A DNA stretch of 13,128 bases from Planctomycetota bacterium (GTDB taxonomy: Bacteria; Planctomycetota; MHYJ01; JACQXL01; JAVHLO01): the NCBI GenBank assembly GCA_031082105.1, contig JAVHLO010000021.1:1-13128 (forward strand), given 5' to 3'. The position numbers and the translations under genes were made by a program. Below, piece after piece: positions 1 to 12,000 of this stretch; the first letter of the stretch is position 1; each line of letters opens with the position of its first letter. The notes below the pieces were generated by a model. It saw only the letters and a list, made by a program, of their open reading frames with translations. It ran no database searches and was not told where the DNA came from.

Positions 1-3000
1 CGAAATAGACAAGGGAAGCTACACGGCGACAGTCGCAGCGGGGTTCAACATCACGACCTCCAGCGTCAGCAATGCGCTGACGATAGTCGGCGCATCGACA
101 CTCGACGTGTCGGGCACGTTCGACCACACCGGACTGGTAACGAGCTTCGGCGCGGCCGGGACGGGCAAGCTCATCCTGCGCAACACGGTTACGGACCTGG
201 GGACCTTCACCGCCGGGAACGGCACGGTCCAGTACACCGCCGCCGTCGCGCAGGCGGTTGACACTACCTCCGCGGACTATTTCAACCTGACCGTGGGCGA
301 GGATACCGAGAACAATATCGCTACGGCCGGCTCGATATCTACGGCAAGCGTGACGAATCAACTGAGCATCCTCGGCCCCGCCACGCTGGACGTCACGGGG
401 AGTTTCGACGCCACGGGCCGCACGGTCACCTTCGGCGCGATGGGCACAGGAAAGCTCGTCCTGCGCGGCAATGTCACGAGTCTCGGGAACTTCACCGCCG
501 GCACCGCCACGGTCCAGTACGCCGCGGGCGCTGCGCAGACCGTGGACAACAAGAATTACTACAACCTCACTGTAGGCGAGGATACTGAAAACGGCACTGC
601 GACGGCGAGCTTTGCAGTCAACCCGACGAACCTGGGGAACCAACTGAGCATTCTCGGTCCGGCGACGTTGGATGTCACGGGCAATTTCAACGCCACAGGC
701 CGGACTGTGACCTTCGACTCCACCGGCCGGCTCCGCATCGGCGGGACCCCCACCGCACTGGGCGTCTTCACGCGCGCAAGCGGCACGGTCGAGTTCTATC
801 TTGCCGGCGCAGTGACGGTCCCCAACGTCGACTACTGGAACCTGGAAATCTCCAACGGCTGCCAGGCGACGATCGGCTTCGGCATCACGCCGACGAACAT
901 CGGAAGCACGCTGCAGATCACCGGCGCGTCCTCGGCCGATGTCAATGCCCCATTTGACCTGACGGGGAGGAATCTGACGTTCACCGGCGGGGGGACGTTG
1001 GAACTTGGGGGAACTGTGGGAACTCTGGGGAACTTCTCGTCCGGGACCGGTACGGTCGTCTACAACTACACGGCGGGCGGGCAGACCGTAGCGACGCCGA
1101 CGACCGACTACTACAATCTCACGATTGACAACAGCAACCAGACCGCGACCGCGGCCTGGAACGTAAACGCGAACGCGGTCGAGAACGCGCTGACAATCTC
1201 GGGCACGTCCACGCTCGAGTGTTCTGGCGCATTCGACCTGACGAGCGCGCCGGGGCCGCGCAACCTCGTCTTCGGCGGCGCCGGCACGCTGCGGGTGGGC
1301 GGTACGGTTAGCGGATTCGGGAACCTGACCCTGGCGAACTCGACGATTGTCTTCTACAGCGCCGCGGCGGATCAATCCGTTCCCGGGATCACGTACTACA
1401 ACCTGACGATCAGCAAGCCGGGCTTCGCCGGCAACGCAGCCGGCCCGATCACGGTGAACAACAACCTCGGCATCACGGCGGGCGCATTGAACGCCTCGGG
1501 CGCGATCGGCGTCACCGGCCAGTTGAACATGTCGGGCTCGACCGCGCTCTCGATGGGTGCGTCCAACCTGACCGTCGCGGGCGCGGCAACCGTAGGCGGG
1601 ACGATCAGCGGCTCGACCGCGGCCCTGGATTTCAACGGCGCGGCAAACCTGAGCGGCGGCGGGATAACGTTCTCGGGCGCGGGCACGCTCGAGTTCTCGA
1701 ACACCGTCGCCAATTTCACGACGTTCACGGCCGCTTCGAGCCTCGCGCGCTACAACGCGACGGCGGTGGACCAGGCTTTCGCCGCGGTCACGTACAACAA
1801 CGTCCAGACTGCGCTGGGCAGCGGCAGGACGCTGACCCTGGCGTCGGGCACCGCGACCGTCAACGGTACGCTGGCCCACTCCGGCGGCACGCTCGCCCTC
1901 CAGCCCGGCGGCGACCTGCGCGTCTCGGGCGTGATGACCGCCTCCGCCCCCGTGACGATGACAGGCTCCTCCTACTTGAGACTCGGGACTTCGTGTTCCC
2001 TGAACTCGGGCGCTTCGCTCACCACCGCCCAGTCCGGCGGAAACAAGCCGACGATCACATCCACGGACACGGTCACGCCGCTGCGGTTCGCCTTCACGGT
2101 CAACAGCGGCGCAACGATAAACGTCAACCGCCTGAACTTCTCGTACTGCAACGGCGACGGGCTCAGGATCATGAGCGGCGCGACCGTCACCGACATCGAC
2201 TATGTCGACTTCGCAAACGGTTCTGATACGCCCACAACCTATTCCTACTCGGCCTATCTGAACCTGCGGCTCGGCACAGGCGCACAGAATTTCTACTTCA
2301 CGTACTGCAATTTCGGTTTCGGTGCGGACACTGACGGCGGCACGTACGGCCCGACCACGCGCGCGCCGGACTACAGCGTCGTCACCGACGGCGCGTGGGC
2401 CGGCGGCGTCGCCGAGATGTCGTATTCGAACACCGATTCGACCACGGAGAACGACAAGGAAAACGGGCAGGTGGAAGGCGGCCTCAGCACGATTGAGTGG
2501 ATAAGACTACTCACTTGGGAGGGCGACGTAAGTTCCGACTGGGCGAACCCCAGCAACTGGTCGCCGGCCTTCATCCCCGACCAGTCAAGCGACGTGACGA
2601 TCCCCGACGTGGCCGTACCGCCGAACAACGATCCCGTCATCTCCGCCAACGCGTCCTGCAAGAACATCACGACGAACTCGGGGAGTCTTCTGACCATCAA
2701 CGCCGACAAGGTGCTCTCTGCGTATGGCGATGTCCTCATCGATGGCGATTTGACCATGGTGGCCGGCAGCAAGTTGCTCATCACCGGCAGCGACCCGAAC
2801 CAGGCGGTCATTTCCGCCGGAAGCGTCGTCGCCAATATCGAGGTGAACAAGCCGGGCAACATGGCGGGACTCGCGGCCAACATGAACGTCGCCAACGAGT
2901 TCCGCATTACGGCGGGCGAGTTCAAGCTCCAGGGCTGCACTGCGACCGTGACCGGTGCGACCATCATCTCCGGCACGCTCACCGGCGGCTCGGGCACCCT

Positions 3001-6000
3001 CGACGCGAACGGCAGCTTCGACGCCACGGGCGGCACGATCTCGTTCACCACGGGCCAGTTGAAACTCGGCGACGCCACGGTCACGAGTCTCGGCTCGTTC
3101 ACGGCCGGCACCTCCACCGTCACGTACGATTGCCAGACCGCGAACCAGACCGTCCGCGCGAGCGGCATCAGCTACTGCAACCTCAAGATCGACAAGAACG
3201 CCTACACTGCGTTGACGTCCACCCTGGCGACGCTCGTGGTGACGAACAATCTCGAGCTGACGACCGGCAACCTGACCTGCCAGAAGGCGATGGACATTGG
3301 CGGCGAACTGAAGCTGGCTACCGGCGCGGGCACGTTCTCGGCCGGCTCCTACGCGCATACGCTCGCGGGCGATCTCACGTTCACCGGTGGTGTTTTCAAT
3401 ACGGGGACGGCCGGGTTCACGTTCGACGGCGCAACGCAGAGCATCAGCGGCGTCGCGGCGGGCAGCCTGGCCTTCAACCAGTTGACGATCGCGAGCGGGT
3501 CCGTCACCACAGCGAACCGGAATTTCAGCGTGGGCGGGAATCTTGCCGTGGACGGTGAACTTGCCGTTTCCGACACGCGCACGGTGACGGCTACCGGGAC
3601 ATCGGACATCAACGGGACACTGCGATTTCTAACGGGCACGACGAACCTCTTCGACGCGAACGGCGCGTTTGACGCGACGGGCGGAAACGTGATCTTCACA
3701 TCCGGCGGCACGCTCGCGCTCGGCGGGACGGTGACGTCGCTCGGGACCCTCACCTCCGGTACGGGGCTGGTGACGTATGATTCCGGCGCAGACCAGACCG
3801 TCAGGACGTTCGGCCTGACGTACTACGATGTGGAGATCGCGAAGGGCGCCGGCACGGCGACTACGGAGGCTTCCGGCGCGCTTGCGGCGAACAGGCATGT
3901 GACTCTGACATTGGGCACACTGACCGCGGCGAACGCGATCCAGGCGGGCGGCAATCTCACCCTCACCGCCGGCACGTTCAACGCGGGCGCCTTCACGCAC
4001 GTCATCGGCGGGAATTTCGCCCGCAACGGCGGGACGTTCAACAGCGACACCAGCACAGTAAGAATGACCGGCAACCCCGGCGCGATCGGCGGGACGGTCT
4101 CGCCGGCGTTCTACAACCTCACCGTCGCCTCGAACGCGATCACCACGGCCAATCTGGGCCTCTCCGTCGCGTTGGGCGCGATTCTCACCGTGGACGGCAC
4201 GCTGAAGCTCGCGGACGGCGTGACCGCCACCGTGAGCGGTTCGACGCGCGTGGCGGGGACACTCGAGTTTCTCACCGGCACAACGAACAAGCTTGACGCC
4301 AACGGTTCCTTTGACGGCACCGGCGGGACGGTGACGTTCACCAGCGGAGGCATCATCGAACTCTCCGGCAGCGTGGTCACGCTCGGGACGCTCTCCGCCG
4401 GCACGACTGGCGAGGTAATATATAATGACACGGCGGCAAACCAGAACGTCACGGCCGCAACGTACCGCCATCTGACGATCAACAAAGCGTCCTACGCGGC
4501 CAACCTGACCGGGCTCACCACCGTCAACGGCAACCTCGCGGTGCAGGCCGGCACGGTGTCGGTCGCCGGAAACACGCTGAACGTCGGGGGCAACCTGACC
4601 TGCGCCGGCACGATAGGGATCAGCACCGGGACGGTCGACTGCAACGGCGTGTTCGACGCCACGGGCGGCAACACGACGTTCTCGGCGGCCGGGACGCTGC
4701 GGATCGACGGCACGGTGACGAGCCTCGGCAACTTCACTCCTTCGACGAGCACGGTCACGTACGGCGGCGCGTCGCCGACCGTGCGATCACCGGCAGCCGG
4801 ATACTACCATCTCGATATCGAGGTGAGCGGAACGGCCACCGTGGACGCCGCGGCGGCGAGCGTCGGCGTGGCCGGGAATCTGACGGTTGACTCAGGGACT
4901 TTCGCGCTGAACGACAAAACGCTCAACGTCGCCGGCAACGCGACTGTCGGCGGAACTCTCTCCGCGACCACCTCGACGGCCACCGTCGCGGGCGCGTTCA
5001 ATGCCACAGGCGGGACAATCACTTTCGCTGACGCTGGAGCCCTGGTGCTCCAGGGCGCTGTGACCGGTCTGGGCACATTGAATGCCGGCCCGAGCAGCAC
5101 GGTGAGGTATGCCAGCTCGACCGTCGCCCAGACCGTCGCGCCTGTCTCGACGTACAGGAACCTGGAGATTGCCAACAGCGCTTCACAGGTCGCGACGCTA
5201 TCCGGTACGGCCTCGTGCGCAGGGACGTTGAACGTCGCGGCGAACGGCGACTTCCGCGTCGCAGTCCCCGGCGATCTGTCGGTTGCGGGCGCGGCCACCG
5301 TGAGCGGCGCGATGTACTTGACCGGCGCCTCTTTCCTGCGGTTGGGTACGGGCATCACAATCAGCGGCGCCGGGGCGAGTCTGGAAACGTCGGGTACTAC
5401 GCCGACAATCACGTCGACCGACGAAGGCACTCCCGCAAGATATTCGTTCACGGTACAGAACTCCGGCCTCCTCGCACTGACGGCGCTTGTTCTGAAGTAC
5501 ATGAACGCCGACGGGATCAATGTGGCTGCAACGGCGTCCACCTCAAGCGATATTGACGCCGTGGCATTCCAGAACGGCGTATCCGCGACCGGCACCTACG
5601 TCAAGCTGAACTGGACGAGCGGAACATGGCAGTTCATGGACTGCTCGTTCGACGCGAACTGCCAGTACAACGTCCGCACGCCCGCCGGCGCGCTGGACAG
5701 CATGGTGGTCGAACTGGTCAATGCCTCCGGAGACAGATCCGGCGCGGGATTCGAGAACGACCGGGACTCAGGCACGGATGAGGCCGCGCCTCATACTATC
5801 TACTGGAGCATGTTCTGGCAATGGACTGCCGTCACGAACAGGCGCTGGCAGGTGGCGACGAATTGGTCGTCGGGCGCAATCCCACCGGCTCCACCCAGCG
5901 AGAAGAATATTCGAATTCCGAACCCTGCCAACAATCGCGCATCTTGTCTTTGCGATGCCGCCGGTAGCGGCGCCACCACCGGCTACGCAAAGTCGCTGCT

Positions 6001-9000
6001 CATAAGCACCGGGACTTTGCGCTACGGAAACGACGCCGAACCTTCCACGGTTGCCCTGAACAGCACCCTTGTGCTTACCGGCGATTTCGCGAGGCAGACC
6101 TCCGGGACGTTCCGGATGGGATCTGTCGACACGACGACCGGCACCTTCCGTTGTTCGGGAGGCGCCAACCAGAACGTCACCATGACCAGTTCCGATGCGG
6201 ACACGACGAAGAATGCCGTCTGGGTATTCGACATCAACAAGACCGGCGGTACGGTATCTCTCGGCTCCTACCTGATTGTGCGGAGCAACCTGACGCTTAC
6301 GGCGGGCACGTTGGACATCGGCGCCAACAATCTCAGGGTGGATGGAAACCTGACCGGCGCCGGAACGCTCAGGATCGGCAGCGGGACCGTGACGGTGAGC
6401 GGCCAGTTCAACCTGTCGACGGGCGCGGTCGTCTTCTACGGCCCGGGTAAACTCATACTCAAGGGCACGCTGCCCGCCGCCGGTACCGCCGCCTTCGGCG
6501 CATTCACTGCGGGCAACGGCACGGTCGAATACGCGGCCACGGCGGCGCAGCCATTGTACACCAACGCAGGGGCGTACACGTACTACAACCTCATCCAGAG
6601 CGGCACAGGCGGCAGCACGGCCGACGGCGCGCTCAGCGTCGGCAGCAACGTCACGATCAGCGCCGGAACACTCACCGCCAACGCCACGGTCGGCAACAAT
6701 CTCGACGTGAACGGCTCGATAACGATGTCCGCCGGCGGACTCAACCTCAACGGACGCAGCCTCGCCGTCGCCGGCGATTTCACCCAGAACGGCGGCGTGT
6801 GGACGCCCGGCGCGAGCACGGTGACGTTCGACGGCACGACACAGGCGATCGGCGGCACGGTCTCGCCGATGGCCTTCAACACGCTCACCGTGGCATTCGG
6901 CTCGATCACGACGCTGAACACGAATATCACCGTCGCCGGCGGGAACCTCCTGACCGTCTCCGGCAGGATCGACGTCTCCAACGGCAAGACGCTGACCGCG
7001 AACGGCGGAATTACCTGTCCCGGGACTCTGAAGTTCCTGACGGGTACGACCGGCTACGTGGACTGCAACGGCACGTTCAACTGCTCCGGCACGGTCGAAT
7101 TCGTTTCGGGCGGAACGCTTGAACTGAGCGGCGCGACAACCGCCTTCGCCTCGCTTTCCTGCGGCACAGGCACGGTGAAGTTCAACTACACCGGCGGCGA
7201 CACGACCTTGCCGGGTCTCACCTACTACAAGCTGGAGGTTGACGTCGGCGCCCCCGGGCCCGGAAACACCGTGACCTGCGGCGGCAATGTCATCGTGGGC
7301 GGCGACTTGACCGTCTCTTCAATTGCCACGCAGGTCTTTGCCACGTCAACGTACAACGTGACTGTCGCCGGCACGACCACGATATCCGGCGCGGACACAA
7401 TACTCTCGATCGGCAGCGGGACATTCGACGCAAACGGCTCGTTCATAGCAGGCGTGACGACGGTCGACATCACGGGCGCGGGCACGCTGGAACTCTCCGG
7501 CACGGTGACCGGACCGACAGATTTCTCGGCGGCCGCGGGCTCGACCGTCAAGTACAACCGAACCACGGGCGGCCAGACGGTGTTTGCCGCAACATACCAT
7601 CATCTCGTGATCGACTGCACGGGGCAAACCGCCACGAGCGGCGGCGTGATCGTGTTGGACGGCGACCTGACCGTGTCCGGCGGCGCTCTTGCGTTGAACG
7701 CGAATCCGTTGACCGCGGCCGGAAACGCCACGATCTCGGCAACGCTCACGGCCTCCACCGCGACGATCGATGTAGATGGCACATTCAACGCGAGCGGCGG
7801 CGCCGTGACCTTCACCGGCGCCGGGACGCTTGAACTCGGTTCGACCGTATCGAGCCTCGGGACGTTTACGTGCGGCTCGTCCACGGTCGTCTACGACAGC
7901 ACCTCAGGCCAGAGCGTCCAGTCGGCAACGTACAACAACCTGCGCCTGGACAAGGGCGCATCGACCGCCACCGACTCCGCTGCCGCATCGATCACCTGCA
8001 ACGGGTCGCTGGAGCTGACCACATCCACTGGCACGTTCGCGGCCGGCATCTACACCGTGTCGGTCGCCGGCGCGACCACCAACAACGGGACTATCACGAT
8101 CTCCAGCGGCAAGCTTGACGCGAACGGCGCGTACACGGGCGGCGTGTCGAGCGCGGTAACGTTCACCGGCGCGGGCAGGCTCGAATTCGGCGGCACTGTC
8201 ACGTGGAATTCGCCGCTCGCCTCGCTGACGACATTTGCGGGGTGCGTCGTTCGCTATGACAGTTCCGCCGCCCAGAGTGTGCTTGACTTCGCGTACCGGA
8301 AGCTCGAGATCGCCAAGGGGAGCTCGACCGGCACGCTCAGCAGCGTAGACGGCGTGATTGCCGTGGCGGAGACGCTTGACGTGTCGTCGGGCACGCTGGC
8401 GCTGGCGGCCAATTCGCTCACTGTCTCCGGCGCGACGACGCTCAACGGGAAGCTGCTCTTCGACAACGCCGCCTCCGCATTCACTGCCCAGGGAAGTTTC
8501 ACCGCATCCGGGGCCGGCAATGAGATCGAGTTCACGGCCGCGGGTACGCTGACGTTCCAGAATACGGTCTCGTTCTCCGGCACCAATGTCACCGCCCCAT
8601 CCGGAACCGTCCGGTACGAAGGTAGCGTGGCGCAGACGATCCAAGCAGTCGGCTACTACAATCTCCTTGTGGCGAAGACAGCTCTTGCGGACACGGCGAC
8701 ACTGTCCGAGACCGCTTGGTGTGCCGGTACGCTTGGCGTGACGGGCGGCACGCTGGCGATCCAGGAACCCGGCGACCTCACCGTCGGGGGCGCGGCGACC
8801 GTGGGGGCGGGCGCGAAACTCTCGATGAGCGGCGGGTGCTTCCTGCGGCTTGGCAACGGCGCAGTGAACGGCGATTTCGATGTCGCCGGCCAGTTCATCA
8901 CTTCCACGCCGGGCGCGTCGAAGCCGACGTTGACGCGGAACGGCACCGGCCGGTTCGCCTTCGACGCGAACAACGGCTCGACAGTCTGGATCCAGGGGCT

Positions 9001-12000
9001 GAATCTCTCCTACTGCGATGCGCAGGGACTCCGAATCAACAGTGGCGCGACCGTCACGGACATCGACAACGTGATCTGCACAAACGGCGCGGGCATACCG
9101 AGCTACAGCACGGGTACCGCTTCCACGAACGCCACGACGACCGTCAGCGGCTCGGGGACTTCCTGGCTGGCAAACGTCGCCGTTGACGACGTGTTCGTGA
9201 TCACGATCGGGCCGGACACCTACCATCGCCGGGTGACCGCTGTGAACTCGGACACGCAGCTCACCGTCTCTTCGGCGATCCCGGATTCCAGCGGCCTTGT
9301 AGCGTACAACATAAAGGGCTTCACGACGTTCCTGAACGTGCGGCTCGGCACGGGCGGGAGCGATTTCGACTTCTCAGGTTGCTCGTTCGATGCGAGCTCT
9401 GCCAATTTCAGCGCGACCTGCGATCCGGCCTACGCGGGCGGCGTGATCTACGTTTCCCAGTTCGCCCCGGTGGGCGCCGCGGACGCCGAAAACGACCGCG
9501 GCAGCGGCCTGGTCACCGGCGGCGCAAGCAAGATCGAGTGGGTGATGACGCTCACCTGGACCGGCGCGACCAGCACTGCCTGGAGTAACCCGGCGAACTG
9601 GAATCCCTCGTACCCGCCCGGTTCCGGCACGCATGTGACCATCCCCAACGTGGTCAACGACCCCGTTCTCGACGGGAACAGCGCGTGCCGCAACTGCACG
9701 TTGACCACAGGCGTGCTGAAGATAGACCAGGACTACACGCTTGAAGTGTACGGCAATTTCATAAAGCAGGCGGGCGGAGTGATCGATTTTACGAATGGCA
9801 CGATCACGTTCCGCGGCAGCGGCGACCAGAACCTCGACGTGAGCGGCAGCGCTTTCTACAACCTCGCAGTGAACCAGACCTCCGGCAGTCAGGTCGCGCT
9901 GCTGTCGAACGCGAACGTCAACGGCGGCCTCACCGTCTCCGTCGGCGAATTCGCAATCGGCGCTAAATCGGTCACGGTAGCCGGCGGAACGACCGTGGCC
10001 GGCGTGGTCTCCATTTCGACCGGCACGCTCCAGGCGGGCGGCTCGTTTGATGCCGGCGGTGGCAGCGTGACAATGAGCGGCGCCGGGCACCTGCGGCTCG
10101 GCGGCGCCGTGACAAGTCTCGGCACGTTCACGGCCGGCAGCGGCACCGTCACGTACTTCAGCACTTCGGCCGGACAGAATGTGTACGCAACCACGTACTA
10201 CAAGCTCACGGTCGACAAGACGACACAGGTTGCCTCGCTCACGGGGACCACAACTGTTGAGAACAACCTGGTCGTCACCAGCGGAACGCTCGCGGTCGGC
10301 GCTCAGTCCTTGAACGCCAACACAGTCGGCGGAACTACTACAATCTACGGCACGCTCGAGATCGGGACCGGGACGGCGACCGTCATCGGCGACTTTGACG
10401 CATCGTCCGTCGGCGCCGTCGTGAGCTTCACCGGCGCCGGACTCCTCAAGCTGGGCGGCATCGTGTCGGGGTTCGACAGCCTGACCAACACGATCGGCAC
10501 GGTCGAGTACAACTCCGCGACCGCGAATCAGGACGTCTACGCTACGACCTACTACAGTCTGAAGATCAGCAAGACTGGCTTGACGGGGAACATTGTCGGA
10601 ACGACGAACCTGAACGGCTCTCTCACAGTTGGCGCCGGCGCGCTCGCAGTCGGGACGCAGACGCTGAATGTCGTCGGCAGCGCGACGGTCTCCGCAGGAA
10701 CGACGCTATCGGCCTCGACGGGTCTCGTGGATGTGAACGGCACGTTCGACGCCACGGGCGCAACGGTAACCCTCAGCGGGTCCGGCGGTCGGCTGTACCT
10801 CGGCGGGACGGTCACTTCGCTGGGGACGTTCTCCGCAGCTTCAGGCTCGTACGTGAGGTACGACGGCGCTTCCGCGCAGACGGTCAAGGGCGGCGTGACC
10901 TACCATCATCTGGAGATCGTCAAGGGCGCCTCGGCCGGCACGCTCGACGGGAACGCCACAGTGAACGGCAACCTCTGGATCACGAGCGGCGCGCTCGATG
11001 TCGCGGCATACGCCCTGGGCATTGCGGGCACGACGACCGTCTCGGCCGGGGCCACGCTGCAGATCGCCACCGGCACGGTGACGTGCACGGGAAGTCTTGA
11101 CGCCGGCGGCGCGAACGTGACTTTTACTGCGGCCGGATTGCTGCGCGTCAACGCCGCGCCCACCGCGATCGTGGGGCTCGGCAGCCTTACAAGCACGATG
11201 GGCACCGTCGAGTACACGAACTCGACGGCCGACCAGAATGTCTTCACGATAACCTACTTCAACCTCAAGGTCTCCAAGAGCGGCTGGATTGCGAACTGTA
11301 CGGCGGGATTCGCGATCAACGGCGCGCTCGACGTCGCCGCGGGCACGCTCAACCTGGGCAGTCCCGTCGCGGCCGAGACAGTCTCCGTCGGCGGCGCGAC
11401 GACGGTCGGCACGGGCGCAACCCTTACCATTCCCGGACTGCGCAAGCTCGACGCGAACGGCAGCTTCACAGCGGCCGGCGCCACGGTGAACCTCAGCTCG
11501 GCGGATTCGAGACTCGAACTCGGCGGGAGCGTCGCTTCCCTCGGCACGATCAACATCGCCGCGGGCGCTACGGTCCGGTACGATTCCACGACCGTCGACC
11601 AGTCCGTGCCCGTGGCGGCCTATCAGAACCTCGAGATCGCCGACGCCGGCAGGGTCGCGACCGCTGCGGGGGCAATGGCCGTCGCCGTCAATCTCACCGC
11701 AACCTCCGGCACATTCGCCACGGCCGCGGTCTTGACGACCGTCACGGGCACGGCCTCGTTCTCGGGCGGCGCGACGCTTCAAATCGACACGAACGGCACG
11801 TTCGACGCGAACGGCACGTTCAACGCAGGCGGCGGAAACGTCAACTTCGCCGGCGCCGGGCGGCTGAGGCTCTCGAGCACGGTCACGAGCCTCGGGACGC
11901 TCACGTCCGGCACGGGGACCGTGGAGTACGACGGCGCGGGCGCCCAGGACGTACGCGTCGCAGCTTACAACCACCTTGAGATCGATAAGACGGGCGCGGT

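Noticed and set aside
437..445. In-frame Met codons (for example near 440, 1529, 1933) as a start of the gene
   Set aside because: Repeat homology begins before each of them and none is followed by a signal-peptide-like segment.
2371..3168. Reverse ORF of 265 residues, and similar ones at 4804-5595, 3629-4471 and 12628-13116
   Set aside because: All mirror the cap, Trp module or units of the + strand gene. Similar shadows recur opposite equivalent parts of each super-repeat, as expected of mirror translation.
2497..3558. 353-residue + strand ORF in another frame
   Set aside because: Composition is extreme in Arg, His and Gln, typical of an out-of-frame reading of GC-rich DNA, and it overlaps the much better supported frame.
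5964..5986. Short inverted repeat (GTAGC ... GCTAC) as a possible terminator or regulatory hairpin
   Set aside because: The stem is only five pairs, no T-run follows, and it lies within coding sequence encoding a Gly/Ala/Thr loop.
5721..6005. 94-residue + strand ORF across the cap 2 / Trp module 2 junction, possible sign of a frameshift there
   Set aside because: The main frame stays open and keeps cap and Trp-module motifs on both sides and through the junction, so no frameshift is needed.
7904..9226. 440-residue reverse-strand ORF
   Set aside because: It lies opposite the giant gene, is rich in Arg, Gly, Ala and Val without recognisable domains, and shows no ribosome-binding context. Long antisense frames are expected where the sense strand has GC-biased third positions and few TTA, CTA or TCA codons.
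10841..11974. 377-residue reverse-strand ORF
   Set aside because: Same reason: Arg/Ala/Gly-rich shadow opposite array D. Its apparent internal repeats mirror the units of the sense frame.
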